A stretch of 64,000 nucleotides of DNA from Acidobacteriota bacterium. GTDB lineage: Bacteria; Acidobacteriota; Blastocatellia; Pyrinomonadales; Pyrinomonadaceae. Every line of letters begins with the position of its first letter. Positions within the stretch are counted from its first letter, which is position 1. Under the pieces are notes generated by a model, which saw only the letters and a program-made list of their open reading frames with translations, made no database searches and was not told the origin of the DNA. A program made the translations under genes and the position numbers. Below are positions 27,858-35,902 of the stretch, piece after piece. The stretch is taken from the NCBI GenBank assembly GCA_016703965.1, contig JADJBB010000021.1, forward strand, positions 2,046,001 to 2,110,000, written 5' to 3'.

Positions 27858-28937
27858 ATGACAACAAAATTGTGGCAAAAATTACTTCGGCCGGTGATGT
27901 TTGGTCTCGATGCCGAGCGGGCCCATGAACTCGGGATCGAAGCTCTGAATCTGGGGCTTGTGCCGGTCGGTCCTAATTCTGATGAGCCGAATTTTGGATC
28001 GATCGAGAGGTTTGGCTTGAAATTCTCAAACCCGCTCGGGATCGCTGCCGGCTTTGATAAGAATGGCGTTGTGGTGAATCAGCTCGAGAGGCTTGGCTTT
28101 GGCTTCGTCGAGGTCGGAACGGTTACCTTTCAGCCTCAGCCGGGAAACCCAAAGCCGCGAATGTTCCGTTTGCCGCAGGATTATGCTCTGATCAACCGAC
28201 TCGGTTTTAATAATGATGGTGCCGTGAAAGTAGCCGAACGGCTCAAACTGTTAAAAAGAAACTGCGTCGTCGGTGTGAATATCGGGAAGAACAAGGATGT
28301 TCTGATCGAAGAGGCAGCTGAGAATTATTTGAGCAGTTTCGACTTGGTTCATCCCCACGCCGATTATGTTGCGGTGAATATCTCGTCGCCAAACACGCCA
28401 AACCTACGCGAATTGCAGAGATCGGACAGCCTCGATGAACTCTTGGGAGCATTGCAGAGGCGAAATAGAGAGTTGAGCGGCAAAGGGCCGATCAAGCCGC
28501 TGCTCGTTAAGATCGCTCCCGACCTTGCTGCCGGAGAGATCGAATCGATCGTCGATATCGCCCTTAGATATGAGCTAGCTGGAATAATTGCAACGAACAC
28601 TACCGTCTCGCGAGACGGTCTGAAAACCAGGGACGCAGCAAGTATCGGTTCCGGCGGATTAAGCGGACGGCCTTTGACGGAAAGATCAACGGAGGTTGTT
28701 TCAGCTATATATAAATACTCCAAAGGCAAGATCCCGATCATCGGGGTTGGGGGAATATTCGATGCTCAGGATGCATTTGACAAGATCGCAGCCGGAGCAT
28801 CATTGATCCAGGCTTACACGGGTTTTGTATATGGCGGACCGTATTTCGCTCGTGATGTGAATGCCGGACTCGCCAACATTCTGAAAGACCGCGGATTTCG
28901 CTCGCTCGATGAAGCGGTTGGATCCGCGTCGAAATGA
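27858..28937 (+). CDS. pyrD: Dihydroorotate dehydrogenase (quinone), class 2
   Basis: 359 residues, FMN enzyme of the inner membrane face that oxidises dihydroorotate with quinone. N-terminal amphipathic region LLRPVMFGLDAERAHELG typical of class 2; PLGIAAGFDKNG, INRLGFNNDG, NISSPNTPNLRELQ (the Ser base of class 2), IATNTTVSR and GVGGIFDAQDA (FMN phosphate). Divergent from pyrR across ~90 bases. Confidence 0.96.
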   Translation: MTTKLWQKLLRPVMFGLDAERAHELGIEALNLGLVPVGPNSDEPNFGSIERFGLKFSNPLGIAAGFDKNGVVVNQLERLGFGFVEVGTVTFQPQPGNPKPRMFRLPQDYALINRLGFNNDGAVKVAERLKLLKRNCVVGVNIGKNKDVLIEEAAENYLSSFDLVHPHADYVAVNISSPNTPNLRELQRSDSLDELLGALQRRNRELSGKGPIKPLLVKIAPDLAAGEIESIVDIALRYELAGIIATNTTVSRDGLKTRDAASIGSGGLSGRPLTERSTEVVSAIYKYSKGKIPIIGVGGIFDAQDAFDKIAAGASLIQAYTGFVYGGPYFARDVNAGLANILKDRGFRSLDEAVGSASK

Positions 28938-29035
28938 CGCAATTAGAGGCATTTTATTTGACACGTCACTGATAGTCGCTATAATTAAGGTTTTGCCTTC
29001 GCTATGGTTTTTGAGGCGGCGGCAACGATTGATAA

Positions 29036-29554
29036 ATGATCATCGATTTAGCCAGCGTTGGGACGACCGCAAAGCGGATCGAAACTGAGTTCGATCCCTC
29101 GGAAATAGACCTTGAAGGCGAACCGGTTCAATTGCGTGGCAATACGGAGCTTTTCGGTGAGATCGTTCTTGTTGATGCGAAGGCTCAGCTGAGCGGAACG
29201 GTGAAAGCTCACTTGGTGCTTGACTGCACACGGTGTCTTGATGTCATCGAGCGTGATCTCGAATTACCGTTTCGAGCTATATTCGTTGATTCAAGTGGTG
29301 ACGATCCAAATGTCGAAGCCGAGGTCAGCGAAGATGCCCTCGATGAATCGCTCGTTCCCGACGGCCATGTAAATATGGCGGAGGTAGTTCGAGAGCAGCT
29401 TTTGCTCTGGCTGCCGGAGCAGATCTTTTGCAGGGATGACTGCCGAGGGCTTTGTCCTAAATGCGGTGCTAACCTAAATTTGATAGATTGTAAGTGTGCC
29501 GACGAAGATGTTGATCCTCGCTGGGCTGCTTTGAAGAGTTTGAAAAAGGCGTAG
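29036..29554 (+). CDS. YceD/DUF177 family protein
   Basis: 172 residues of the YceD family, regularly found before rpmF and linked to 23S rRNA maturation. Typical features: GxLxLDCTRCLDxIE-like segment (VLDCTRCLDVIE) and C-terminal metal-site cysteines CRDDCRGLCPKCG. Here followed by rpmF after a ~90-base gap. Confidence 0.92.
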   Translation: MIIDLASVGTTAKRIETEFDPSEIDLEGEPVQLRGNTELFGEIVLVDAKAQLSGTVKAHLVLDCTRCLDVIERDLELPFRAIFVDSSGDDPNVEAEVSEDALDESLVPDGHVNMAEVVREQLLLWLPEQIFCRDDCRGLCPKCGANLNLIDCKCADEDVDPRWAALKSLKKA

Positions 29555-29645
29555 GCCGTTGTTCTTAAGTTAACGATCGTGAATAGCAGGGAAGCCCGCG
29601 ATAACACGATCGGCAATTTATGGATAGCTGTTTACGAGAAAAATT

Positions 29646-29831
29646 ATGCCAAATCCTAAACGACGACATTCACATTCCCGTACGCGGACCCGCCGTGCCC
29701 ATGATGCCCTGAATACGCCACAGTTTTATCTCGATAAAGATACCGGCGAAGCCAAGGTGCCGCACCGCATCGATGCAAAGACCGGCATGTTCAAAGGCCG
29801 TAAAATAATCGACGTTAAAGAAGCTGAATAG
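29646..29831 (+). CDS. rpmF: 50S ribosomal protein L32 (cysteine-free form)
   Basis: 61 residues. Start MPNPKRRHSHSRTRTRRAHD is the L32 hallmark. The central zinc ribbon of the usual form is replaced by YLDKDTGEAKVPHRIDAKTG, which contains no Cys, so this is the zinc-independent type. C-terminal MFKGRKIIDVKEAE is normal. Confidence 0.97.
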   Translation: MPNPKRRHSHSRTRTRRAHDALNTPQFYLDKDTGEAKVPHRIDAKTGMFKGRKIIDVKEAE

Positions 29832-29914
29832 TAGTTTATTGTGTTCGTTGAGTGAATGATCGTCCTGCGGTTGAACCTGCCGGACAAACTCGCTACACTC
29901 AAAAACCATTACTT

Positions 29915-30895
29915 ATGGCTAACGCGGGAATTATCGGGATGGGACATGCTTATCCGGAGGGCATCTTAACGAATGCCGATCTGGAGAAACTTGTCGACAC
30001 TAACGATGAATGGATAACCTCCCGCACGGGGATCAAGCAGCGGCACAAGGCTGAAGCGAATGAATATACTTCGCAATTCGGCTCAAAGGCTGCTCTGCAG
30101 GCGATCGAACGTGCCGGTTTAAGACCTGAGGACATAGACATTATCGTCTGTGCCACGACGACACCCGATCAAATAATGCCCTCGACCGGTGCCCTGATAC
30201 AGGCTCAGATCGGGGCTGTTAATGCAGCCGGAATGGACGTGTTTGCTGCGTGTTCCGGCTTTCTTTATGGCATTACGATGGTCGAATCGATGATCCGTAC
30301 CGGTCAGATCAAATACGCCTTGGTCATAGGGGCTGAGGTTCTGACAAAGTATGTTGATTATACCGACCGCGGGACGTGCGTGATCTTCGGTGACGGCGCC
30401 GGAGCGGCAGTGCTCGGGCCAGTTCCGGAAGGGAAAGGTATTCTCGCCACCAAGATCAGGTCTGATGGCCGCTATGAGGAACAGCTTTATGCTCCGGGCG
30501 GCGGCACCAAACTGGGTACGACCCACGAAACCATAGATAATCGAGAGCATTTCTTCAAGATGAAAGGCAACGAGCTTTTCAAGGTTGCGGTGCGCTCGAT
30601 GGCTGATATTTCGGCCGAAATGCTCGAAAAAGCCGGATATACAGTCGATGATGTTGATATTGTTATCCCGCATCAGGCAAATCAGCGGATCACTGACGCA
30701 GTTGCGTCGCGTCTTGGCGTGCCCGAGGAAAAGGTTTATTCGAATATCGCGGAAATGGGCAACACATCGTCAGCGTCAATCCCGATCGCCATGGATGAAT
30801 GCATCCAATCCGGACGGATCAAAGAAGGAAGTTTGGTTCTGCTTACTGCATTTGGCGGCGGAGTGACCTGGGGCGGAACGGTGATTCGATTTTAA
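29915..30895 (+). CDS. fabH: Beta-ketoacyl-ACP synthase III
   Basis: 326 residues from ATG 29915 (the frame from 29852 adds 21 non-family residues). FabH condenses acetyl-CoA with malonyl-ACP. Catalytic triad regions: Cys in VFAACSGFLYGI, His in IPHQANQRI, Asn in GNTSSASIP; N-terminal SRTGIKQRH and C-terminal GGGVTWG. No plsX gene lies between rpmF and fabH, which is the common order. Confidence 0.96.
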   Translation: MANAGIIGMGHAYPEGILTNADLEKLVDTNDEWITSRTGIKQRHKAEANEYTSQFGSKAALQAIERAGLRPEDIDIIVCATTTPDQIMPSTGALIQAQIGAVNAAGMDVFAACSGFLYGITMVESMIRTGQIKYALVIGAEVLTKYVDYTDRGTCVIFGDGAGAAVLGPVPEGKGILATKIRSDGRYEEQLYAPGGGTKLGTTHETIDNREHFFKMKGNELFKVAVRSMADISAEMLEKAGYTVDDVDIVIPHQANQRITDAVASRLGVPEEKVYSNIAEMGNTSSASIPIAMDECIQSGRIKEGSLVLLTAFGGGVTWGGTVIRF

Positions 30896-30900
30896 GGTCG

Positions 30901-30997
30901 TTTAAACGCAAAGACGCTAAGGTGCTAAGACGCAAAGCCTTTGGTCTGTTTAAGAAAAAACCTTGCGTCTCTGCTTCTTTGCGACTTTGCGTTAGAT
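30901..30997. repeat. ~97-bp palindromic element between fabH and fabD
   Basis: Left arm AACGCAAAGACGCTAAGGTG / CTAAGACGCAAAG (30905-30937) and right arm CCTTGCGTCTCTGCTTC / TTTGCGACTTTGCGTT (30961-30993), imperfect reverse complements. Related sequence lies inside the pseudouridine synthase gene at 19311. Confidence 0.8.
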
Positions 30998-31004
30998 TGT
31001 TCTG

Positions 31005-31937
31005 ATGAGTAAGACTGCTTATATTTTTCCCGGACAAGGCTCGCAGGCGGTGGGCATGGGGAAAGACCTGTTTGATAATTTTACGGCGGCACGAGAGGTT
31101 TTTGAGGCTGCAGATGATGCACTCGAATTTTCGCTGTCGGAAATGTGCTTCGACGGTGACGAGGCTGATCTGCAGTTAACGGCGAATACGCAGCCGGCTA
31201 TATTGACGGTGTCCGTTGCGGCTTTTCACGCTGCGATGGCTGAAGGATTGCCGGTGCCTGATTTTGTTGCCGGGCACAGCCTTGGCGAATATTCGGCCTT
31301 AGTGGCCGCCGGTGTTCTCGATTTTGCGGAAGCGGTGCAAACCGTTCGCAAACGCGGAACTTATATGCAGGAAGCGGTTCCGGTCGGTGTCGGCGCAATG
31401 GCGGCAATACTTGGACTAGACGCTGCGACGGTCGAGGCAGGATGTGCGGAAGCTGCTCAAGGCCAGGTTTGCAGCCCGGCGAATATCAATTCGCCGTCAC
31501 AGGTCGTGATCGCCGGCAATGCCGAAGCGGTCGACCGTGCGTGCGAGATATTGAAAGAAAAAGGAGCAAAGCGGGCGATCAAGCTGAACGTCTCGGCTCC
31601 TTTTCATTGCGGTTTGATGATGCCGGCCCAGGAGCGGCTCGCTTTGGACCTTGCGAAGCTGGAATACGGAGCGTTCGAGTTTCCGATATTTCACAACGTT
31701 GACGCGGCGGCAAGCAGCGATACTTCGCTCGTCGCGGCAAAGCTCACGCAGCAGGTTTCGTCGCCGGTTCGCTGGCTGCAGACGATCGAGAATATGCGGG
31801 CTAACGGTGTCGAGAAATTCATCGAGATCGGGCCGGGAAAGGTTTTGACAGGGTTGGTTAGACAGATAGATAAAGAAGCGGTCTACGCCAACATTGAAAA
31901 TACGGACAGTTTGAGAAATACTTTAGAAACGCTATAA
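31005..31937 (+). CDS. fabD: Malonyl-CoA:ACP transacylase
   Basis: 310 residues. YIFPGQGSQAVGMGKDLFD start, nucleophile Ser in VAGHSLGEYSALVAAG (~90), Arg in VRKRGTYMQEA, and the His in NVSAPFHCGLM. Charges ACP with malonate. The upstream palindromic repeat separates it from fabH, and the start follows directly after it. Confidence 0.97.
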   Translation: MSKTAYIFPGQGSQAVGMGKDLFDNFTAAREVFEAADDALEFSLSEMCFDGDEADLQLTANTQPAILTVSVAAFHAAMAEGLPVPDFVAGHSLGEYSALVAAGVLDFAEAVQTVRKRGTYMQEAVPVGVGAMAAILGLDAATVEAGCAEAAQGQVCSPANINSPSQVVIAGNAEAVDRACEILKEKGAKRAIKLNVSAPFHCGLMMPAQERLALDLAKLEYGAFEFPIFHNVDAAASSDTSLVAAKLTQQVSSPVRWLQTIENMRANGVEKFIEIGPGKVLTGLVRQIDKEAVYANIENTDSLRNTLETL

Positions 31938-31954
31938 AACAGGAGATTATATTT

Positions 31955-32194
31955 ATGTCAGAAGTACAGGATAAGATCAAACAGATCATCGTTGACGAAC
32001 TCGGAGTCGACGAAGCAGAAGTTACTGAAAATGCCCGGTTCATCGAAGATCTCGGCGCCGATTCGCTCGATCTCGTCGAACTCGTGATGCGTTTCGAAGA
32101 GGAATTCGATATCGAAATTCCTGATGAGGACGCAGAGAAGATCCAGGGCGTTCGTGACGCTTACGCATACGTTGAACAGCATAAAGCTGCTTAG
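31955..32194 (+). CDS. acpP: Acyl carrier protein
   Basis: 79 residues, acidic. Phosphopantetheine Ser in DLGADSLDLVELVM (~37). AGGAGAT ribosome site 10 bases upstream. Carrier of fatty-acid intermediates between FabD, FabH and FabF. The usual fabG between fabD and acpP is absent here. Confidence 0.98.
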   Translation: MSEVQDKIKQIIVDELGVDEAEVTENARFIEDLGADSLDLVELVMRFEEEFDIEIPDEDAEKIQGVRDAYAYVEQHKAA

Positions 32195-32216
32195 TTTTGA
32201 TCGTTGATGGTTGACC

Positions 32217-32271
32217 GTTGATCGTTGTTCGTTGCGTGGTTTTTTCCAACCATCATCGAACAACGATCAAC
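32217..32271. repeat. Inverted repeat between acpP and fabF
   Basis: GTTGATCGTTGTTCG (32217-32231) and CGAACAACGATCAAC (32257-32271) are perfect 15-bp reverse complements, within a wider GATCGTTGATGG-rich palindrome that starts just after the acpP stop. It may act as processing or partial termination site, or simply be a repeat element. Confidence 0.75.
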
Positions 32272-32282
32272 TAACTATTTAT

Positions 32283-33524
32283 ATGAAACGTCGAGTAGTA
32301 GTTACAGGACTCGGTTCGGTTACGCCTTGCGGAAATGATGTGCCCACGACCTGGGGCGCTTTGATGAAGGGCGAGAACGGGGCTGATTTTATTTCCAGGT
32401 TCGACACCGAGAGGTTTTCCGTAAAGTTTGCGTGTGAGGTAAAAGGGTTCGATCCGCTTAGTTTCCTCGATAAAAAGGAAGCCCGGCGGATGGGGGCATT
32501 TACCCATTTCGCTCTCGCAGCCTCGGATGAGGCGATGAAACATAGCGGACTTGTTATCGACAGCTCGAATGACGAAATGATCGGAACATACATCAGTTCC
32601 GGCATCGGCGATTTCTGGGCGATCGAACGTGAGCACGAAAAGCTTCTGAATCAGGGGCCTGATCGCGTTTCGCCATTCTTTATTGTCTCCGCGATCGTAA
32701 ATCTTGCTTCCGGCAACGTTTCAATTCGCCACGGTGCGAAAGGCCCGAATTCGGCTACGGCGACCGCGTGTTCCGCAGGTGCTCACGCGATTGGGGACAG
32801 TTTCCGTATCATTGAACGCGGTGACGCTGACGCGATGATATGCGGCGGTGCGGAAAGTGCGATAACGCCGATGTCTGTCGCGGGGTTTGCGTCAATGCGG
32901 GCTCTTTCGACCCGAAATGACGATCCCAAACACGCCTCGCGGCCGTTCGATCTTGAACGAGATGGCTTCGTTATTGGCGAAGGTGCGGGAATTCTGATCC
33001 TTGAAGAGCTTGAATTTGCCAAGGCTCGGGGTGCCAAGATTCTTGCCGAGATCGTCGGATATGGTATGAGCGGTGATGCGTTTCACGTAACGATGCCAGA
33101 CGAAACAGGTTCGGGAGCGATCCGTGTGATGCAGCGTGCGTTAAAAGATGCCGGGCTCGATCCAAGCCAGATAGGCTACATCAATGCCCACGGAACGTCG
33201 ACGCCGTATAACGATAAATTTGAGACACTCGCGATCAAAAAGGTCTTTGGCGAAAACGCTTATAACATCCCAGTTAGTTCGACAAAATCCATGACCGGTC
33301 ACGCACTCGGTGCCGCCGGCGGGCTCGAAGCCGTATTCTCGGTCAAAGCCCTGATGGAAAACAAACTGCCGCCAACGATCAACTACGAATTCCCGGATCC
33401 TGATTGTGATCTCGATTACATCCCAAATCAGGCCCGCGAAGCGAAGGTCGATTACGTGCTTTCGAACAACTTCGGATTCGGCGGAACCAATGCTTGTTTG
33501 ATATTCAAACGATACAGCGAATAG
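32283..33524 (+). CDS. fabF: Beta-ketoacyl-ACP synthase II
   Basis: 413 residues from ATG 32283 (MKRRVVVTGLGSVTPCG); the frame from 32211 runs back through the inverted repeat and is not used. Catalytic Cys in TATACSAGAHAIGD, His in NAHGTSTPYND and GHALGAAGG. Elongates acyl-ACP chains. Last gene of the fatty-acid cluster. Confidence 0.97.
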   Translation: MKRRVVVTGLGSVTPCGNDVPTTWGALMKGENGADFISRFDTERFSVKFACEVKGFDPLSFLDKKEARRMGAFTHFALAASDEAMKHSGLVIDSSNDEMIGTYISSGIGDFWAIEREHEKLLNQGPDRVSPFFIVSAIVNLASGNVSIRHGAKGPNSATATACSAGAHAIGDSFRIIERGDADAMICGGAESAITPMSVAGFASMRALSTRNDDPKHASRPFDLERDGFVIGEGAGILILEELEFAKARGAKILAEIVGYGMSGDAFHVTMPDETGSGAIRVMQRALKDAGLDPSQIGYINAHGTSTPYNDKFETLAIKKVFGENAYNIPVSSTKSMTGHALGAAGGLEAVFSVKALMENKLPPTINYEFPDPDCDLDYIPNQAREAKVDYVLSNNFGFGGTNACLIFKRYSE

Positions 33525-33581
33525 TTTCAACAGAAAGCGTCTGTGCCCGTTTTGAGCATTGGCGCTTTTCTTATATCCTAC

Positions 33582-33601
33582 AAATGAATGACCATTCATT
33601 T
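33582..33601 (+). promoter_or_regulatory. Perfect palindromic operator upstream of etfB
   Basis: AAATGAATG-AC-CATTCATTT ends six bases before the etfB ATG. A possible promoter (TTGAGC 33552, TATCCT 33574, 16-bp spacing) places it just downstream of the -10 box, a repressor position. ATGAATG/CATTCAT half-sites resemble those of TetR-family fatty-acid regulators such as Bacillus FadR, which controls etf genes; the regulator here is unknown. Confidence 0.6.
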
Positions 33602-33606
33602 TTAAT

Positions 33607-34383
33607 ATGAAAATTATCGTACTAATGAAACAAGTCGCCAATAAAGATGCCGTACTACGCATCGCGGGCGATGAAAAATGGATCAACGAGGCTGATATCT
33701 CGCAGCAGACCAATGAGTCTGACGGATATGCTCTCGAGGAAGCTCTTCGGACCGTCGAAGCTAAAGGTGCAGGCGAGGTCGTCGTTTGCACGCTTGGGCC
33801 GCAGACCGCGAAGACCGTTATCAAAGACGCTCTCGCTCGTGGTGCTGATCGAGCGATCCACGTTGTCGTGGACGACAGCAAGAGCCTTTCGCCGTATCAG
33901 ATCGCGAAGGCGATCGCCGATGCGATCCGCGAAGAGAATGCAGACCTTATTTTTACCGGGCTGCAGTCTGACGATGCGAGCCATGGGCAGACGGGCGTGA
34001 TCCTGGCAGAATTGCTCGGCATTCCGCACGCGACCATTGTGATCGAAGTTGACCGTGCTAGCCTCAGTGACACGCTCCGTGTCAAACGTGAACTCGAGAG
34101 CGGCTGGTATCAATGGTTTACCTACAAGATGCCGTCATTGCTGACGATCCAGTCGGGCATATCGCAGATCCGTTACGCTTCGCTCAAAGGCATCATGGCC
34201 GCGAAGAAGAAAGAGATCCGCGACGTCACGCCGGCGATCGAGGCATTTGCATCGGCTTCAAGAGTTGAAAAAGTTTACCTGCCTCTTAAATCCAAACAGA
34301 CCCAAATGCTCGGCAATGGAGATGCTAAAGCCGGTGCGGTCGAATTGGTTGAAAAGCTCAGAACGGAGGTTCGCGTCATATGA
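33607..34383 (+). CDS. etfB: Electron transfer flavoprotein, beta subunit
   Basis: 258 residues, starting MKIIVLMKQVANKDAVLRI. ETF-beta signature region includes GLQSDDASHGQTG and VKRELESGWYQWFTYKMPSL. Binds AMP and, with EtfA, carries electrons from acyl-CoA dehydrogenases. The stop overlaps the etfA start (ATGA). Confidence 0.96.
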   Translation: MKIIVLMKQVANKDAVLRIAGDEKWINEADISQQTNESDGYALEEALRTVEAKGAGEVVVCTLGPQTAKTVIKDALARGADRAIHVVVDDSKSLSPYQIAKAIADAIREENADLIFTGLQSDDASHGQTGVILAELLGIPHATIVIEVDRASLSDTLRVKRELESGWYQWFTYKMPSLLTIQSGISQIRYASLKGIMAAKKKEIRDVTPAIEAFASASRVEKVYLPLKSKQTQMLGNGDAKAGAVELVEKLRTEVRVI

Positions 34384-35348
34384 TCTTAGTATTTATCGAA
34401 CACAAGGATTGCGTCCTCAACAAAACCTCGCTCGAAGCGATCACCGCTGCTCAGGCGATCGGCAAAGACCTCGGCCTTAAGGTTGCGGCAGTTCTGCCGT
34501 GCGACAAAGATTGCTCGCTCGCTCAGGAGATCGCCGGTTATAACATCGAAAAGGTCATCGTTGCAAAGAATGAGAAACTTGGCACCTACACACCCGACGG
34601 CTATGCGGATGCTTGGGAACAGGTTGTTAAAGCGACAAATCCGCAATACGTCGTGATGTCGCACACCTATCAGGTTCGTGATTTCGCTCCGAAAGTTGCG
34701 GCGCGTCTCGGTCGCGAGGTCGTTGGCGACTGCATCCGCTACAGAGCAGATGGTGGTAAACTAACGCTCACACGCCGTATTTTCCTTGGCAAGCTTGATG
34801 CTGATGTCACTATCGGCGGTGATGCCCCTTATTTCGTCACTTTCCAATCGGGCTCGTTCCGCGGTGACAGCGCCGAAAAGGGAAGTGCTGCGGTTGAGAC
34901 GATGGATGTGAGCGTCGGCGAAATACGCATGACGCCCGAGGCTCCCTTCCAAGAAGCAAAAGCCACGGTCGATCTCAGCAAATCCGAGATCATCGTAGCG
35001 GTTGGCCGAGGTATCAAATCGCAAGAGAATATCGCCCTTGCCCAGCAATTGGCTGACGTTCTCGGTGCTGACCTTGCTGCCTCACGTCCTATCTGCGACA
35101 GCGATTGGCTGCCGATCGACCGCCAGATCGGTTCGTCGGGCCAGACCGTCGCTCCGAAGGTGTACATCGCTCTTGGCATTTCCGGTGCGATCCAGCATAT
35201 CGTCGGCATGAAGAACGCCGGAACGATCATCGCCGTCAACAAGGACGCTGAGGCTCCGATCTTCGACATTGCCGATTATGGCATCGTCGGTGACCTGTTT
35301 GACGCGGTACCGGTGTTGATCGAAGAGATCAAGAAAGCGAAAGGCTAG
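34380..35348 (+). CDS. etfA: Electron transfer flavoprotein, alpha subunit
   Basis: 322 residues. The C-terminal FAD domain shows VAVGRGIKSQENIALAQ, RPICDSDWLPIDRQIGSSG, GVxPKVYIALGISGAIQH (here VAPKVYIALGISGAIQHI) and INKDAEAPIF-type sequence (VNKDAEAPIFDIADYG). Forms the heterodimer with EtfB, 4-base overlap indicating coupling. Confidence 0.97.
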   Translation: MILVFIEHKDCVLNKTSLEAITAAQAIGKDLGLKVAAVLPCDKDCSLAQEIAGYNIEKVIVAKNEKLGTYTPDGYADAWEQVVKATNPQYVVMSHTYQVRDFAPKVAARLGREVVGDCIRYRADGGKLTLTRRIFLGKLDADVTIGGDAPYFVTFQSGSFRGDSAEKGSAAVETMDVSVGEIRMTPEAPFQEAKATVDLSKSEIIVAVGRGIKSQENIALAQQLADVLGADLAASRPICDSDWLPIDRQIGSSGQTVAPKVYIALGISGAIQHIVGMKNAGTIIAVNKDAEAPIFDIADYGIVGDLFDAVPVLIEEIKKAKG

Positions 35349-35371
35349 TCGCCAACACATTCCAGTACGTT

Positions 35372-35405
35372 AAGCACGGGCCGGGAATTTCCGGTCCGTG
35401 CTTTT
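35372..35405 (+). terminator. Rho-independent terminator after etfBA
   Basis: AAGCACGGGCCGG / CCGGTCCGTGCTT stem with one mismatch and a short loop, followed by TTTTCTTT. Confidence 0.88.
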
Positions 35406-35457
35406 CTTTGCGCTCTTTCCGGCCTCCTCCAATGATCAACAAATAAAAATAGCACTT

Positions 35458-35471
35458 ATGATTGAAATCAT
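35458..35471 (+). promoter_or_regulatory. FNR/Dnr-type palindromic site upstream of the cupin-norB genes
   Basis: ATGATTGAAATCAT is a perfect 14-bp palindrome containing TGAT-N4-ATCA, the core recognised by FNR/DNR/NNR-type Crp-family regulators. It lies ~51 bases before the cupin ATG. The Crp/Fnr gene at 38595-39242 is the likely binder (inference). Confidence 0.6.
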
Positions 35472-35521
35472 TTTTTCCACGCCGCTCCGCTGATAGCTTT
35501 GTTTGTAGAAAAGGAGTAAGA

Positions 35522-35848
35522 ATGAACAACATACAACTGATCAAAGAGTTTCAGGAGGCGGATGATCCTGCGGAGGACAAGAAATTGACTGAACTGTACA
35601 ACGGGCCGTTTCGCCGTATTGTCGAAGTTCGGCTCAATAATAGTGCTGTTCTCTCGAGGCACAATGCCGCCGAGCCCATAACTGTTTTTTGCATTTCGGG
35701 AACCGGAACGTTCTTTGCCGGCGAAGAACTGGACGAGTCAATCGCAATGCAGACCGGAACACTGATAACCCTGGAGCCTGGCGTTGTACACGAGGTCCGG
35801 GCCGAGCCCGCACTCCACTTGATCGTCAGCAAATTCAAGAGTGCGTGA
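35522..35848 (+). CDS. Small cupin-domain protein
   Basis: 108 residues from ATG 35522 with AAGGAG 6 bases upstream (the frame from 35462 runs through the operator and is rejected). Single cupin barrel: LSRHNAAEPITVFCISGTGTF and TLITLEPGVVHEVRAEPAL, with His residues at cupin metal positions. Similar small cupins accompany NO and nitrite reductases. Exact role unknown; it is followed by norB after ~54 bases, probably co-transcribed. Confidence 0.8.
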   Translation: MNNIQLIKEFQEADDPAEDKKLTELYNGPFRRIVEVRLNNSAVLSRHNAAEPITVFCISGTGTFFAGEELDESIAMQTGTLITLEPGVVHEVRAEPALHLIVSKFKSA

Positions 35849-35902
35849 AATTACATTTGGTAAGCAATAGTCAGCGACGATTGGTCGCGAGGAGACAATG
35901 AG

